Of a DNA stretch of 16,238 nt, positions 6,327 to 15,109 are shown piece by piece. The DNA comes from JBPBQZ01 sp050955105 (GTDB taxonomy: Bacteria > Pseudomonadota > Gammaproteobacteria > Burkholderiales > Burkholderiaceae): assembly GCA_050955105.1 (NCBI GenBank), contig JBPBQZ010000011.1, positions 1-16,238 of the forward strand. Reading direction: 5' to 3'. Every line of letters starts with the position of its first letter. The stretch's first letter is position 1. The position numbers were made by a program, and so were the translations under genes. A model generated the notes under the pieces. The model was not told the DNA's origin and ran no database searches. It was given only the letters and a program-made list of their open reading frames with translations.

Positions 6327-7616
6327 TCAAGCCGGTTCGAGGCGCGTCACGCCGCCCATATACGGCACCAGCGCGGCCGGTAAGCTGATCGACCCGTCAG
6401 CGTTCTGCCCGTTCTCGAGAATCGCCACCAGCGTCCGCCCTACCGCCAGTCCTGAGCCATTCAAGGTATGCACGAATTCAGGCTTGCCCTGCGCCCGTTT
6501 GAAGCGCGCCTGCATGCGTCGCGCCTGGAACGACTCGGTGTTCGAGCAACTCGAAATCTCGCGATAGGTGTTCTGTGCCGGTAGCCACACTTCCAGGTCG
6601 AACGTCTTGGTTGCCGAGAATCCCAGATCGCCGGTGCATAAGGTCACGATGCGATAGGGCAGCTCGAGCTTGCGCAGGATCGCTTCAGCATGACCGACCA
6701 TCTGGTCGAGCACATCATACGAACCCTCCGGCTCGACTACCTGCACCATCTCCACCTTATCGAACTGATGCTGCCGGATCATGCCGCGCGTATCACGCCC
6801 GTACGATCCCGCTTCCGAGCGAAAACAGGGCGAATGCGCAGTCAGCCGTATCGGCAGTCGTGACGCTTCGACGATGGCTTCGCGCACCGTGTTCGTCAGG
6901 GGTATTTCCGCTGTGGAAATCAAATATTGGGGCGCCGCGTCGGTCGCACCGCCGCGTTCGACGCGAAACATATCGTCGGCGAATTTAGGCAGTTGGCCAG
7001 TGCCATACAGGATGTCGGCGTTGACGATATACGGTGTGTACGCTTCGGTATAACCGTGCTCCAAGGTGTGCGTATCGAGCATCAGTTGTGCGAGCGCACG
7101 GTGCAATCGCGCCGCGCCGCCGCGCAGCATGGTGAAACGCGCGCCCGAAAGTTTTGCGCCGGTTTCGAAATCGATGCCGAGCGGCGCACCGAGATCGACG
7201 TGGTCGCGCACCGTGAAAGCGAATTCGCGCGGAGTGCCCCAGCGGCGCAATTCGACGTTGGCGCTTTCGTCGGTACCTGCCGGTACGCTGTCGTGGGGCA
7301 GGTTCGGCAAACCCAGCATGAACTCGTTCATGCGCTGCTGAATAACGTCGAGTTGCGCTGAGGACGCCTTCAGTTCGTCGCCGATGCCCGCTACTTCCTG
7401 CATCAGTGCTGTCGTATCTTCGCCCTTGCCCTTGAGCGCGCCGATCTGTTTCGACAAGCTGTTGCGGCGCGACTGCAAGGCTTCGGTGCCCATCTGGATT
7501 GCGCGGCGTTCGGCTTCGAGCGCGTTGAATTGTTCCTTGTCGAGCACGAAGCGACGTTTGGCCAGGCGCGCGGCGACGGCGTCGATGTCAGAGCGAAGGA
7601 GTTGTATATCGAGCAT
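6327..7616 (-). CDS. serS: seryl-tRNA synthetase
   Basis: 429 residues, full length. SerRS charges tRNA-Ser (and tRNA-Sec where present) with serine in the cytoplasm, through seryl-adenylate. Residues about 1-110 are the N-terminal antiparallel coiled coil that grips the long variable arm; the MLDIQLLRSDIDAVAARLAKR opening is conserved. The class II catalytic core follows, with motif 2 in CFRSEAGSYGRDTRGMIRQHQF (about 262-283) and motif 3 in NGSGLAVGRTLVAILEN (about 383-399); the arginine of each binds ATP. The start is set by family conservation, since no purine-rich Shine-Dalgarno precedes it. A TAAAAT -10-like box (7653-7658) lies 37 nt upstream, without a good -35. It is followed by its cognate tRNA-Ser(CGA) and preceded by rarA 155 nt upstream on the same strand. 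Confidence 0.98.
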   Translation of the reverse strand: MLDIQLLRSDIDAVAARLAKRRFVLDKEQFNALEAERRAIQMGTEALQSRRNSLSKQIGALKGKGEDTTALMQEVAGIGDELKASSAQLDVIQQRMNEFMLGLPNLPHDSVPAGTDESANVELRRWGTPREFAFTVRDHVDLGAPLGIDFETGAKLSGARFTMLRGGAARLHRALAQLMLDTHTLEHGYTEAYTPYIVNADILYGTGQLPKFADDMFRVERGGATDAAPQYLISTAEIPLTNTVREAIVEASRLPIRLTAHSPCFRSEAGSYGRDTRGMIRQHQFDKVEMVQVVEPEGSYDVLDQMVGHAEAILRKLELPYRIVTLCTGDLGFSATKTFDLEVWLPAQNTYREISSCSNTESFQARRMQARFKRAQGKPEFVHTLNGSGLAVGRTLVAILENGQNADGSISLPAALVPYMGGVTRLEPA

Positions 7617-7673
7617 GGAATAAGAGGCGAGGTCTGGACGAGGAATCGCCCGATTTTAGCCTACCGCCCGTCA

Positions 7674-7690
7674 GATCCGCGTCACGGATC
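7674..7690. repeat. small inverted repeat between rarA and serS
   Basis: GATCCG (7674-7679) and CGGATC (7685-7690) form a 6-bp perfect stem with a 5-nt loop in the 155-nt spacer. No T-run follows on either strand, so it is not a clear terminator. It lies about 16 nt upstream of the -10-like box of serS and could be an operator or a weak attenuating structure; its function is unknown. Confidence 0.3.
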
Positions 7691-7771
7691 GGCGCCGGCC
7701 GCGCGCAGCGAGGAAATACCGCGGAACCAAGTAGATTTGCGCGTGGCCGCTCGATTGGTTGCCAGGCCTAT

Positions 7772-9112
7772 CTACTCGTCGGATTGCCGCCCCGCCTTCT
7801 TGTCCAGCTCGCGCAGCCAGCGCAGCTTCTCGGCGATCTTGGCTTCCAGGCCGCGCGGCACCGGTTGGTACCACCTCGGCGCACGCATCTCCTCGGGCAG
7901 ATAGGTTTCGCCCGCCGCATACGCATCAGGCTCGTCGTGCGCGTAGCGATACGCGTGGCCGTAGCCCAGCTCCTTCATCAAACGCGTCGGCGCATTGCGC
8001 AAATGCACGGGCACTTCGCGCGACTTGTCTTGCTTGACGAATGCCATGGCCTGGTTGAACGCCATATACGCGGCATTGCTCTTGGCCGCGCAAGCGAGGT
8101 ACACCACGGCCTCCCCCAGTGCCAGCTCGCCTTCTGGTGAACCCAGGCGTTCGTAGGTTTCGGCGGCGTCGTTGGCCAACTGCACGGCACGCGGGTCGGC
8201 CAAGCCTATGTCTTCCCAAGCCATACGGATAATGCGGCGCGCCAGATATTTCGGATCGGCGCCGCCGTCGAGCATTCGGCATAGCCAATACAACGAGGCG
8301 TCTGGGTCCGAGCCGCGTACCGATTTATGCAGCGCGGAGATCTGGTCGTAGAAGTTGTCGCCGCCTTTGTCGAAGCGTCGTCCGCTGAGCGTGAGCGCGT
8401 TGGTGACCAGCGCCAGATCGACGCTTTGCGTGCCCATCGCCGCGGCAGCCATGCGCGCTTGTTCGAGCAGGTTGAGGAAGCGTCGCGCATCCCCGTCGGC
8501 ATAGCCGATCAGCGTATCGACTGCCGCATCATCGAAGCTCAAGTCATGCAGCACCAAGTCTTGCGCACGCTTGAGCAGCTGCCGTAATTCGTCGTCGCTC
8601 AGCGGCTTGAGCACGTACACCTGCGCACGCGAAAGCAAGGCCGAATTGACTTCGAAACTGGGATTTTCGGTAGTCGCACCGATGAACGTGACCAGGCCCG
8701 ATTCGACGAATGGCAGCAGCGCATCTTGCTGGCCTTTGTTGAAGCGATGAATTTCGTCGACGAACAAGATGGTATGCGTGCCGCTCTGTGCCAGCGTCTG
8801 ACGCGCCCGTTCCATGGCTTCGCGAATGTCCTTCACACCGGATAACACCGCAGACAATGCGATGAATTGACAATGGAAAGCACTGGCGGTGAGCCGCGCG
8901 AGAGTGGTCTTGCCCACGCCGGGCGGTCCCCACAGGATCATCGAATGCGCTTGCCCCGACTCGAAGGCGAGCCGCAGCGGCTTGCCTTCGCCGAGCAAAT
9001 GCGTCTGCCCGACTACTTCGTCGAGGGTGGCCGGACGCAGCGCTTCAGCCAGCGGCGCGCGCGGGTCCGTTGAAAAAAGGTCGGAATCAGCACCGGACAT
9101 CGGATCAGCCAT
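7772..9112 (-). CDS. rarA: replication-associated recombination protein A (AAA+ ATPase)
   Basis: 446 residues, matching the family (E. coli RarA/MgsA has 447). It belongs to the clamp-loader-like AAA+ group with eukaryotic WRNIP1/Mgs1 and acts at stalled replication forks and DNA ends. Visible motifs: Walker A GPPGVGKT (62-69), Walker B ILFVDEIH (115-122), sensor 1 around GATTENPS (145-152), then the C-terminal MgsA tetramerisation part with MLDGGADPKYLARRIIRMAWEDIGLADPRA. The frame stays open upstream to 9250, but the ATG at 9112 has a strong GGAGG (9119-9123) 6 nt upstream and gives the right length, so the extra residues are rejected. It is divergent from cytX and upstream of serS, part of the lolA-rarA-serS order common in proteobacteria. 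Confidence 0.96.
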   Translation of the reverse strand: MADPMSGADSDLFSTDPRAPLAEALRPATLDEVVGQTHLLGEGKPLRLAFESGQAHSMILWGPPGVGKTTLARLTASAFHCQFIALSAVLSGVKDIREAMERARQTLAQSGTHTILFVDEIHRFNKGQQDALLPFVESGLVTFIGATTENPSFEVNSALLSRAQVYVLKPLSDDELRQLLKRAQDLVLHDLSFDDAAVDTLIGYADGDARRFLNLLEQARMAAAAMGTQSVDLALVTNALTLSGRRFDKGGDNFYDQISALHKSVRGSDPDASLYWLCRMLDGGADPKYLARRIIRMAWEDIGLADPRAVQLANDAAETYERLGSPEGELALGEAVVYLACAAKSNAAYMAFNQAMAFVKQDKSREVPVHLRNAPTRLMKELGYGHAYRYAHDEPDAYAAGETYLPEEMRAPRWYQPVPRGLEAKIAEKLRWLRELDKKAGRQSDE

Positions 9113-9259
9113 CGAAACCCTCCGGCGGGGCGCAGCAGCAAGAACAGTCGGACATTGCGGAAAAAGCGGTGATAATCGTAGCCCGGTAAGGCCCATGAGC
9201 CGATCGGCGCGGGGTTTTCGGCGCGGTTTCGAACGCGGCGACCGACGCATTTTCCAATT

Positions 9260-9272
9260 ATGCCAGTGGCAT
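9260..9272. promoter_or_regulatory. 13-bp palindrome upstream of cytX, possible operator
   Basis: ATGCCA-G-TGGCAT is a perfect palindrome around one central base, 47 nt before the cytX ATG in the 207-nt spacer divergent from rarA. Its position, just after an AT-rich TTTTCCAATT stretch, suits a repressor or activator site. No named regulator can be assigned. No thiamine-pyrophosphate riboswitch (THI-box) core was found in the leader. Confidence 0.3.
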
Positions 9273-9319
9273 CGCGGCGGCGGCTCGCCCAGCGCTTTTT
9301 AGATAAGGACCCCCTTAGC

Positions 9320-10714
9320 ATGTCCCTGCAGCAAAACGCCTCGGCGGCGCCCGACGGCGACCGCGACACGACCTACTCGCCGAACCTGCCGGTGCCGCAC
9401 GCGCGACGCGTGCTATCGCTGCGCGACAGCTTCGCCCTTTGGTTTTCACTGGGCATCGGCTTATTGGTACTGCAGGCCGGTGCGCTGTTGGTGCCAGGCC
9501 TGTCGCTGCCGCATGCGCTGGCGGCCATTTTGGTCGGTACGGTATTGGGCGTGGTGTTGCTGGGCGGCGCCGGAGTGATTGGCTCCGATACGGGACTGGC
9601 CGCAATGGCGTCGCTCGGCACTACGCTGGGCGCGCGCGGCACCTCGATTGCGGCCGTGCTCAACGCGATTCAGCTCACGGGCTGGGGCGCTTTCGAAATC
9701 ATCGTGATGCGCGACTCCGCCGATGCCTTGTCAAAACAAGCCTTCGGCTGGTCGATGCCAGTGATCTGGACGCTTGCCTTCGGCGCGCTGGCGACTTTGT
9801 TGGCGATCGCCGGGCCGCTGTCGTTCGTGCGTAAATTCCTGCGTTCCTGGGGCTTGTGGTTGCTGCTGGCGGGTGCGCTATGGCTGACCTGGAACCTGCT
9901 GTCGCGCTACAGTTTCGCCGAACTGTGGCGCCGCCCGGGCACCGGTGCCATGAGCTTCGGCGCTGGCGTCGACCTGGTGATCGCCATGCCGCTGTCGTGG
10001 CTGCCGCTGATTGCCGACTACACGCGTTTTGGTCGGCGCTCGAGCGAAGTATTTCGCGGCACCGTGTTCGGCTATGGCATTGCGAACCTGTGGTTCTACG
10101 CCTTGGGGGCCGCTTACGGTCTGGCGGCGGGCGGCGGCGATACGATGCTCACTACGTCGCTGGCGGCGGCGGGCGGCGGGCTGGCGTTGTTGTTGGTCCT
10201 GATCGACGAGGCCGACAACGCTTTTGCCGACGTGCATTCGGCAGCGGTATCGACGGGCACGCTGTTTTCGCGCGCGACCATCACCAAGCTATCGCTCGCC
10301 TTTGGCGTGCTGTCTACCTTGATTGCGCTGTTCGTGCCGATGGGCCGTTACCAAAACTTCCTGTTTCTGATCGGCTCTGTGTTCGCGCCGCTGTTCGGCG
10401 TGGTATTGGCGGATCACTTTATCGTACGGCGGCGCCGCACCACGCTGCTGCGCGTCGCCGGTGCCGACGCTTCGGCGGCCGGTGCGACAGGCCCGCGCGT
10501 GGGCTCACCGACGGTTGGGTCCTTTGCGCAGTCATGGCAAATCGCCGCAATGCTGGCCTGGGTGGTCGGAATTGCCGTGTATCAGGGGTTCTCGAACTGG
10601 CTGCCCGACGTCGGCGCGACATTGCCGGCGCTGGTGATTGCCGGGCTGTGCTACCTGGTGTTTCGCCGGCTACCCGGCATGGCCGGCGGCACCCGCTTCG
10701 CTCGCAAATCCTAG
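9320..10714 (+). CDS. cytX: NCS1-family permease, putative hydroxymethylpyrimidine transporter CytX
   Basis: 464 residues, an integral inner-membrane protein with about 12 hydrophobic segments beginning near residue 35 (FALWFSLGIGLLVLQAGALL). The pattern is that of the NCS1 nucleobase:cation symporters (CodB/CytX): a glycine-rich TM1-TM3 region, a central LPLIADYTRFGR stretch, and IDEADNAFADVHSAAVS after it. CytX members are assigned to uptake of the thiamine precursor hydroxymethylpyrimidine, from genomic association with thiamine genes in other bacteria; cytosine or a related base is the alternative. The ATG at 9320 has AAGGA (9305-9309) about 10 nt upstream. An earlier in-frame ATG at 9260 would add an arginine-rich stretch atypical of the family. 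The gene lies alone on the + strand between rarA and lolA, interrupting the lolA-rarA order. Confidence 0.85.
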   Translation: MSLQQNASAAPDGDRDTTYSPNLPVPHARRVLSLRDSFALWFSLGIGLLVLQAGALLVPGLSLPHALAAILVGTVLGVVLLGGAGVIGSDTGLAAMASLGTTLGARGTSIAAVLNAIQLTGWGAFEIIVMRDSADALSKQAFGWSMPVIWTLAFGALATLLAIAGPLSFVRKFLRSWGLWLLLAGALWLTWNLLSRYSFAELWRRPGTGAMSFGAGVDLVIAMPLSWLPLIADYTRFGRRSSEVFRGTVFGYGIANLWFYALGAAYGLAAGGGDTMLTTSLAAAGGGLALLLVLIDEADNAFADVHSAAVSTGTLFSRATITKLSLAFGVLSTLIALFVPMGRYQNFLFLIGSVFAPLFGVVLADHFIVRRRRTTLLRVAGADASAAGATGPRVGSPTVGSFAQSWQIAAMLAWVVGIAVYQGFSNWLPDVGATLPALVIAGLCYLVFRRLPGMAGGTRFARKS

Positions 10715-10764
10715 CCTACAGTAGCCAACGCTAGCCCGAGCGCCGCGCGCCGGGAAGCGTCGGC

Positions 10765-11541
10765 TCAGCCCTTCACGACATCGACGTCGGCGGGCGCCTT
10801 GAAGTGGAATTCGTCGCCTTTGAGCGATGGATTTTTTTCAAGATTCGAGAAGTGCAGCACGGTCTGGTTGCCGAATACGTCGATCAGCACCATGCTGCGC
10901 AGCGTACCGCCGGCAAAGCCGATTTCGATCTGCTTGTACTGGGTGTCCTGGCTTTTCGGCACCAGCACGGCCCAGTCGGAGCCGTCGTGCGAACCGCCGC
11001 CCGATACCGCGAAATTCGCTTCCAGATCATTGCTGCCGAACAATATCGCCGCGGGACTGGCCGCCAGCGACTGGCCCAATGCGCGCTCGGTTACCTGCTT
11101 TAAATCCTTGTCGTACACATAGAGCGTGGCGCCGTCGGAAATGATCAACTGCTCGTAAGGCTTTTTATAAGCCCAGACGAACTTCCCGGGCCGCGCAAAT
11201 TCGAACGTGCCAGCGGAATTGCCGCCGACAAAGTTGCCGTTGCCCACCGCCGATGCCGGTGAAGGCGTTGATCCGGCCGGCTTGACCTGGTTCTGGGTAA
11301 AGCTGCCGCGCGCGGTACGAAACAGTCCAACGAACGCTTTCAATTGCTGCACACCGCTGCCGCCTTGGGTGGCCGTCGCGGCGCTCGTGGTAGCCGCTTG
11401 CGCCAGCGTGGCGGCCATCGACAGCCCAGTCAACATTGCCGCGGCCAACAGCGTCGTCACGCCGCGCGTCGCGGCACGGTGCATCGTGCTGCGCGACACC
11501 GCGACGCTTGGCGCGCCGCGGTTTGATTGCCTTGCTTTCAT
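10765..11541 (-). CDS. lolA: outer-membrane lipoprotein carrier protein LolA
   Basis: 258 residues from the ATG at 11541. LolA is the periplasmic chaperone that takes lipoproteins from LolCDE at the inner membrane and hands them to LolB at the outer membrane. A signal peptide is visible: basic MHRAATRG, the hydrophobic stretch VTTLLAAAMLTGLSMAATLA, and probable cleavage after AQA. The mature part shows the family pattern: LKAFVGLFRTARGSFTQNQ, FEFARPGKFVWAYKKPYEQLIISDG, then LYVYDKDLKQVT and ASPAAILFG. A Pro/Ser/Gly-rich insert lies between the first two strands. The gene begins 4 nt after the ftsK stop, suggesting one mRNA. The start is uncertain: GAGG lies 12 nt before 11541, whereas ATG at 11484 would give a more compact signal peptide but has no ribosome-binding site. 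Confidence 0.93.
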   Translation of the reverse strand: MKARQSNRGAPSVAVSRSTMHRAATRGVTTLLAAAMLTGLSMAATLAQAATTSAATATQGGSGVQQLKAFVGLFRTARGSFTQNQVKPAGSTPSPASAVGNGNFVGGNSAGTFEFARPGKFVWAYKKPYEQLIISDGATLYVYDKDLKQVTERALGQSLAASPAAILFGSNDLEANFAVSGGGSHDGSDWAVLVPKSQDTQYKQIEIGFAGGTLRSMVLIDVFGNQTVLHFSNLEKNPSLKGDEFHFKAPADVDVVKG

Positions 11542-11545
11542 GCGT

Positions 11546-13846
11546 TTAGTCTGCCTCACGTTTCGGCACGAGAATTTCTCGATTGCCGTTCGATGCCATT
11601 GCCGACACCATTCCCGACTGTTCCATTTGCTCGAGCAGCCGCGCGGCGCGGTTGTAGCCAATGCGCAAATGCCGCTGCACCAGCGAAATCGACGCGCGGC
11701 GATTCTTGATGACGATTTCGACCGCCTGGTCGTATAGCGGATCGCTCTCGCCCCCGGCATCGCTACCCGCCGCGCCAGCGCCACCCTCGTCGCCATCCAG
11801 CGTGCCGCCTTCCAGAATGCCGTCGATATAGTTGGGCTCGCCCTGCTCCTTGAGCTTGCTCACCACGCGATGCACCTCCTCGTCCGATACGAAGGCGCCG
11901 TGCACGCGTACCGGCAAGCCGCTGCCAGGCGGCAGGTACAGCATGTCGCCCATGCCCAGCAACGTATCGGCGCCCTGCTGATCGAGAATCGTGCGCGAGT
12001 CGATCTTCGAGGAAACCTGGAAGGCGATGCGCGTCGGCACATTGGCCTTGATCAGCCCGGTGATGACGTCGACCGACGGCCGTTGCGTCGCCAGGATCAG
12101 ATGCACGCCCGCGGCACGCGCCTTTTGCGCGATACGAGCGATCAGCTCTTCGACCTTCTTGCCCACCACCATCATCAGGTCGGCCAGTTCGTCGATAACG
12201 ACGACGATCGACGGCAGACGTTCCAGTGGCTCGGGCGCATCGGGCGTCAGGCTGAAGGGGTTGGGCACCTTCTCTTCGCGTTTCGCCGCTTCATCGATCT
12301 TGTTGTTGAAGCCGGTGAGGTTGCGCACGCCGAGCTTGCTCATCAGCTTATAGCGCCGCTCCATCTCGGCCACCGCCCAGTTCAGTGCATGCGCGGCCTG
12401 CCGCATGTCGACCACCACCGGACACAATAAATGCGGAATGCCTTCGTAGACGCTCATTTCCAGCATCTTCGGGTCGATCAGGATCATCCTGACCTGCTCC
12501 GCGGTGGCCTTGTAGAGCAGCGACAGAATCATCGCGTTGATACCCACCGACTTGCCCGAGCCAGTGGTGCCCGCCACCAGCAAGTGCGGCATCTTCGCCA
12601 AATCGGCGACGATCGGATTGCCACCGATGTCTTTGCCCAGGCCGATGGTCAGCATCGAGCTGGCGTGCGCATAGACCTCGGAGCCGAGAATCTCCGACAG
12701 GCGCACCGTCTGGCGCCGCGGGTTCGGCAGCTCGAGCGCCATGAAATTCTTGCCCGGAATGGTTTCCACCACGCGGATCGATACCAACGACAGCGAACGC
12801 GCCAGGTCTTTTGCCAGATTGACGACCTGGCTGCCCTTCACACCGGTGGCGGGCTCGATTTCGTAACGGGTGACCACCGGCCCCGGATAAGCGGCCACCA
12901 CTGCGACCTCGACGCCGAAATCCTTGAGTTTCTTTTCGATCAGCCGCGAGGTGAATTCAAGCGTATCGGCCGGCATCGATTCCTGCACCGCAGCCGCGGC
13001 ATCGAGCAGCGCCAAGGGCGGTAACGTCGAGTCGCCGGGCAAATCGTGGAACAACGGCACCTGACGCTCTTTTTCCGCGCGTTCGGAGCGCGGCACCGCC
13101 GTCAGCGGCGCGACGATCTGCACCGGCTCCTGCTCTTCGAATTTCACGCGCGTGCGCTCGACCTTGCCTTCGCGCCTGACCGCCGCCACTTCGCCAGCGC
13201 GGCGATCGCGGCCGGCCTCGCGCCGCAAGCGCGCGAAAGTGACCGCCGAGATGATGGCGTCGCCCACGCGCTCGCATACGCTGAGCCATGAAAAACGGAA
13301 AAACAGCGATGAGCCGATGGCCAGCAGCAGCAATAGCGCCAAAGTGCCGCCGGTGAAGCCGAATGCATGCGAGGTGCCACGTGCTACAAAGTCGCCGACG
13401 ATGCCGCCCGGCTCGCGCCGCCGCACCGGCAGCGACCACATGCGCAGCGCCTCGATGCCGACACTGGCAATCAATACCATCAGAAAGGTGACGGTCTCTG
13501 CCAGCGCGCGCGCCGGCCCGGGCTGCGCGGCGTCGTCACCCGCTGAAATACGCCGATAACTGAGCACGGTGCGGCGTGCCAGCCAGATCAGCAGCCAGTA
13601 GGCGGAGATACCGAACAGGAAGAACAGTAGGTCGGCGGTCCAGGCGCCGACGCGGCCGCCCCAGTTACCCAGCCGATCGACGTGCGCCGCGTGCGTCCAC
13701 GAGGGGTCGCGCGGATCGTAGCTGATCAGCGAAAGCAGCAGGAAAGCGGTAAGCGCTACCTGGATCAGCCAGCGTATTTCGACCAATAGCGTCGACATAC
13801 GGTGCGGCAGCGCCGGCGCGCCAGGAGAATAAGTGGTTTTTGCCAT
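11546..13846 (-). CDS. ftsK: DNA translocase FtsK
   Basis: 766 residues, the compact form of FtsK. FtsK sits at the division septum, pumps chromosome ends clear and activates XerCD recombination at dif. The N-terminal ~190 residues carry four hydrophobic segments (WLIQVALTAFLLLSLISY, LLFFLFGISAYWLLIWLA, VTFLMVLIASVGIEAL, TLALLLLLAIGSSLFF). A short charged linker follows, then the RecA-like motor with Walker A AGTTGSGKS (about 425-432) and Walker B VVVIDELADLM (about 547). A flexible Gly/Asp-rich linker leads to the C-terminal gamma winged helix (about 700-762; ISLVQRHLRIGYNRAARLLEQME) that reads KOPS DNA. The MAKTTYS start at 13846 matches the conserved N-terminus of Burkholderia FtsK; no Shine-Dalgarno precedes it. 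A TACAAT -10-like box (13884-13889) lies upstream with only a poor -35. It is divergent from trxB. Confidence 0.96.
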   Translation of the reverse strand: MAKTTYSPGAPALPHRMSTLLVEIRWLIQVALTAFLLLSLISYDPRDPSWTHAAHVDRLGNWGGRVGAWTADLLFFLFGISAYWLLIWLARRTVLSYRRISAGDDAAQPGPARALAETVTFLMVLIASVGIEALRMWSLPVRRREPGGIVGDFVARGTSHAFGFTGGTLALLLLLAIGSSLFFRFSWLSVCERVGDAIISAVTFARLRREAGRDRRAGEVAAVRREGKVERTRVKFEEQEPVQIVAPLTAVPRSERAEKERQVPLFHDLPGDSTLPPLALLDAAAAVQESMPADTLEFTSRLIEKKLKDFGVEVAVVAAYPGPVVTRYEIEPATGVKGSQVVNLAKDLARSLSLVSIRVVETIPGKNFMALELPNPRRQTVRLSEILGSEVYAHASSMLTIGLGKDIGGNPIVADLAKMPHLLVAGTTGSGKSVGINAMILSLLYKATAEQVRMILIDPKMLEMSVYEGIPHLLCPVVVDMRQAAHALNWAVAEMERRYKLMSKLGVRNLTGFNNKIDEAAKREEKVPNPFSLTPDAPEPLERLPSIVVVIDELADLMMVVGKKVEELIARIAQKARAAGVHLILATQRPSVDVITGLIKANVPTRIAFQVSSKIDSRTILDQQGADTLLGMGDMLYLPPGSGLPVRVHGAFVSDEEVHRVVSKLKEQGEPNYIDGILEGGTLDGDEGGAGAAGSDAGGESDPLYDQAVEIVIKNRRASISLVQRHLRIGYNRAARLLEQMEQSGMVSAMASNGNREILVPKREAD

Positions 13847-14092
13847 GAGCCATGCATAGCGGTCGGGTGCGACCGGTGCCGCTATTGTAATCCCCGATTG
13901 CGGTGGCACATTAAGCTAGCCAATCGGACATGAATGAATCGAGCGGCAACGGATGTGCACCGCCAAACCCGCGGGTTTTGCCGAACGCGTATCATAGCGC
14001 CGGAGCCGTCGAGCGCGCGCCATCCGCCGCCAGCGAAGCTCCGCGTAACGCGCGTTGCCCGCGACGCACCATTACCAAATCCGGAACACGCC

Positions 14093-15076
14093 ATGGAAAC
14101 AACGTCCCCGAAACATGCCAAAGTGCTCATCCTCGGATCAGGACCTGCAGGCTACACCGCCGCCATCTACGCGGCGCGCGCCAACCTATCACCAGTGCTG
14201 ATTACCGGCATGGCGCAAGGCGGCCAGTTGATGACCACCACCGACGTGGAAAATTGGCCGGCCGATCCGCTCGGCATCCAAGGCCCCGAGCTGATGCAGC
14301 GCTTCCTCGAACACGCCGAGCGTTTCGAGACGGAAATCATTTTCGACCATATCCATACGGCCAAGCTCGACCAGCGTCCGTTCCGCCTGCTCGGCGACAG
14401 CGGTGAATACACTTGCGATGCGCTGATCATCGCGACCGGCGCGTCGGCGCAATACCTGGGGCTGCAGTCCGAGGAAGAATTCATGGGCAAGGGCGTGTCC
14501 GCCTGCGCCACGTGCGACGGCTTCTTCTACAAGAATCAGGACGTCGCGGTGGTCGGCGGCGGCAATACCGCGGTCGAAGAGGCGCTTTACCTCTCTGGCA
14601 TCGCCAAGAAAGTCACGGTGGTTCACCGCCGCGACAAATTCCGCGCCGAGCCGATCCTGATCGACCGCCTGCTGGCGAAAGAGAAGGAAGGCAAGGTCGA
14701 GATCAAATGGGATCACGTGCTCGACCAGGTACAGGGCGACGATTCGGGCGTCACTTCGGTGGCCTTGCGTCACGTCGCTTCGGGGGATGTCAGCCAGGTC
14801 GACCTGCAAGGCGTTTTCATCGCGATCGGCCACAAGCCGAATACCGATCTTTTCACGGGTCAGGTCGAGATGGAAAACGGCTACATCGTCACGCGTCCCG
14901 GCCAGTCGGCCTATGCGACCGGCACCAGCATCGCCGGCGTATTCGCCGCGGGTGATGTGCAAGATCATATTTACCGCCAGGCGATTACCAGCGCCGGCAG
15001 CGGCTGTATGGCCGCGTTAGACGCGCAGCGCTTTCTGGAAGACCCGGAGAGCACCAAGCCACTGCAGGCCTGGTAA
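14093..15076 (+). CDS. trxB: thioredoxin-disulfide reductase
   Basis: 327 residues, a typical low-molecular-weight TrxB. It is a homodimeric flavoprotein that moves electrons from NADPH through FAD and a redox-active disulfide to thioredoxin in the cytoplasm. Visible: the FAD dinucleotide fold LGSGPAGYTAA (GxGxxG from 15), the catalytic CATC (138-141), the NADPH fold VGGGNTAVEEAL (from 154) with the following VHRRDKFRAE that selects NADPH, and the C-terminal FAD motif GVFAAGDVQDHIYRQAITSAGSGCMAA. The ATG at 14093 gives the expected length; the frame is open back to 13934 but those residues are not conserved. The Shine-Dalgarno is weak. It is divergent from ftsK across 246 nt, which hold no other gene, and lies 33 nt before the Smr gene, probably in one operon. 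Confidence 0.97.
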   Translation: METTSPKHAKVLILGSGPAGYTAAIYAARANLSPVLITGMAQGGQLMTTTDVENWPADPLGIQGPELMQRFLEHAERFETEIIFDHIHTAKLDQRPFRLLGDSGEYTCDALIIATGASAQYLGLQSEEEFMGKGVSACATCDGFFYKNQDVAVVGGGNTAVEEALYLSGIAKKVTVVHRRDKFRAEPILIDRLLAKEKEGKVEIKWDHVLDQVQGDDSGVTSVALRHVASGDVSQVDLQGVFIAIGHKPNTDLFTGQVEMENGYIVTRPGQSAYATGTSIAGVFAAGDVQDHIYRQAITSAGSGCMAALDAQRFLEDPESTKPLQAW

Positions 15077-15109
15077 GCGACCGCGCGCCGCCGCTCCGGA
15101 CAGTGCGTG

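Noticed and set aside
9113..9250. N-terminal extension of rarA to an ATG at 9250
   Set aside because: The added residues are Arg/Pro-rich and absent from the family; the ATG at 9112 has a strong GGAGG at 6 nt.
11542..11796. Extension of lolA upstream to an ATG at 11796, inside ftsK
   Set aside because: It would overlap the FtsK gamma domain by 250 nt and bury the signal peptide.
13860..13920. Candidate promoter for ftsK (TACAAT at 13884-13889)
   Set aside because: The -10 box is plausible but no -35 with acceptable spacing was found, so it is mentioned only in the ftsK entry.
13934..14092. Extension of trxB to an ATG at 13934
   Set aside because: It gives 53 extra residues with no family counterpart; the ATG at 14093 gives the normal TrxB length.
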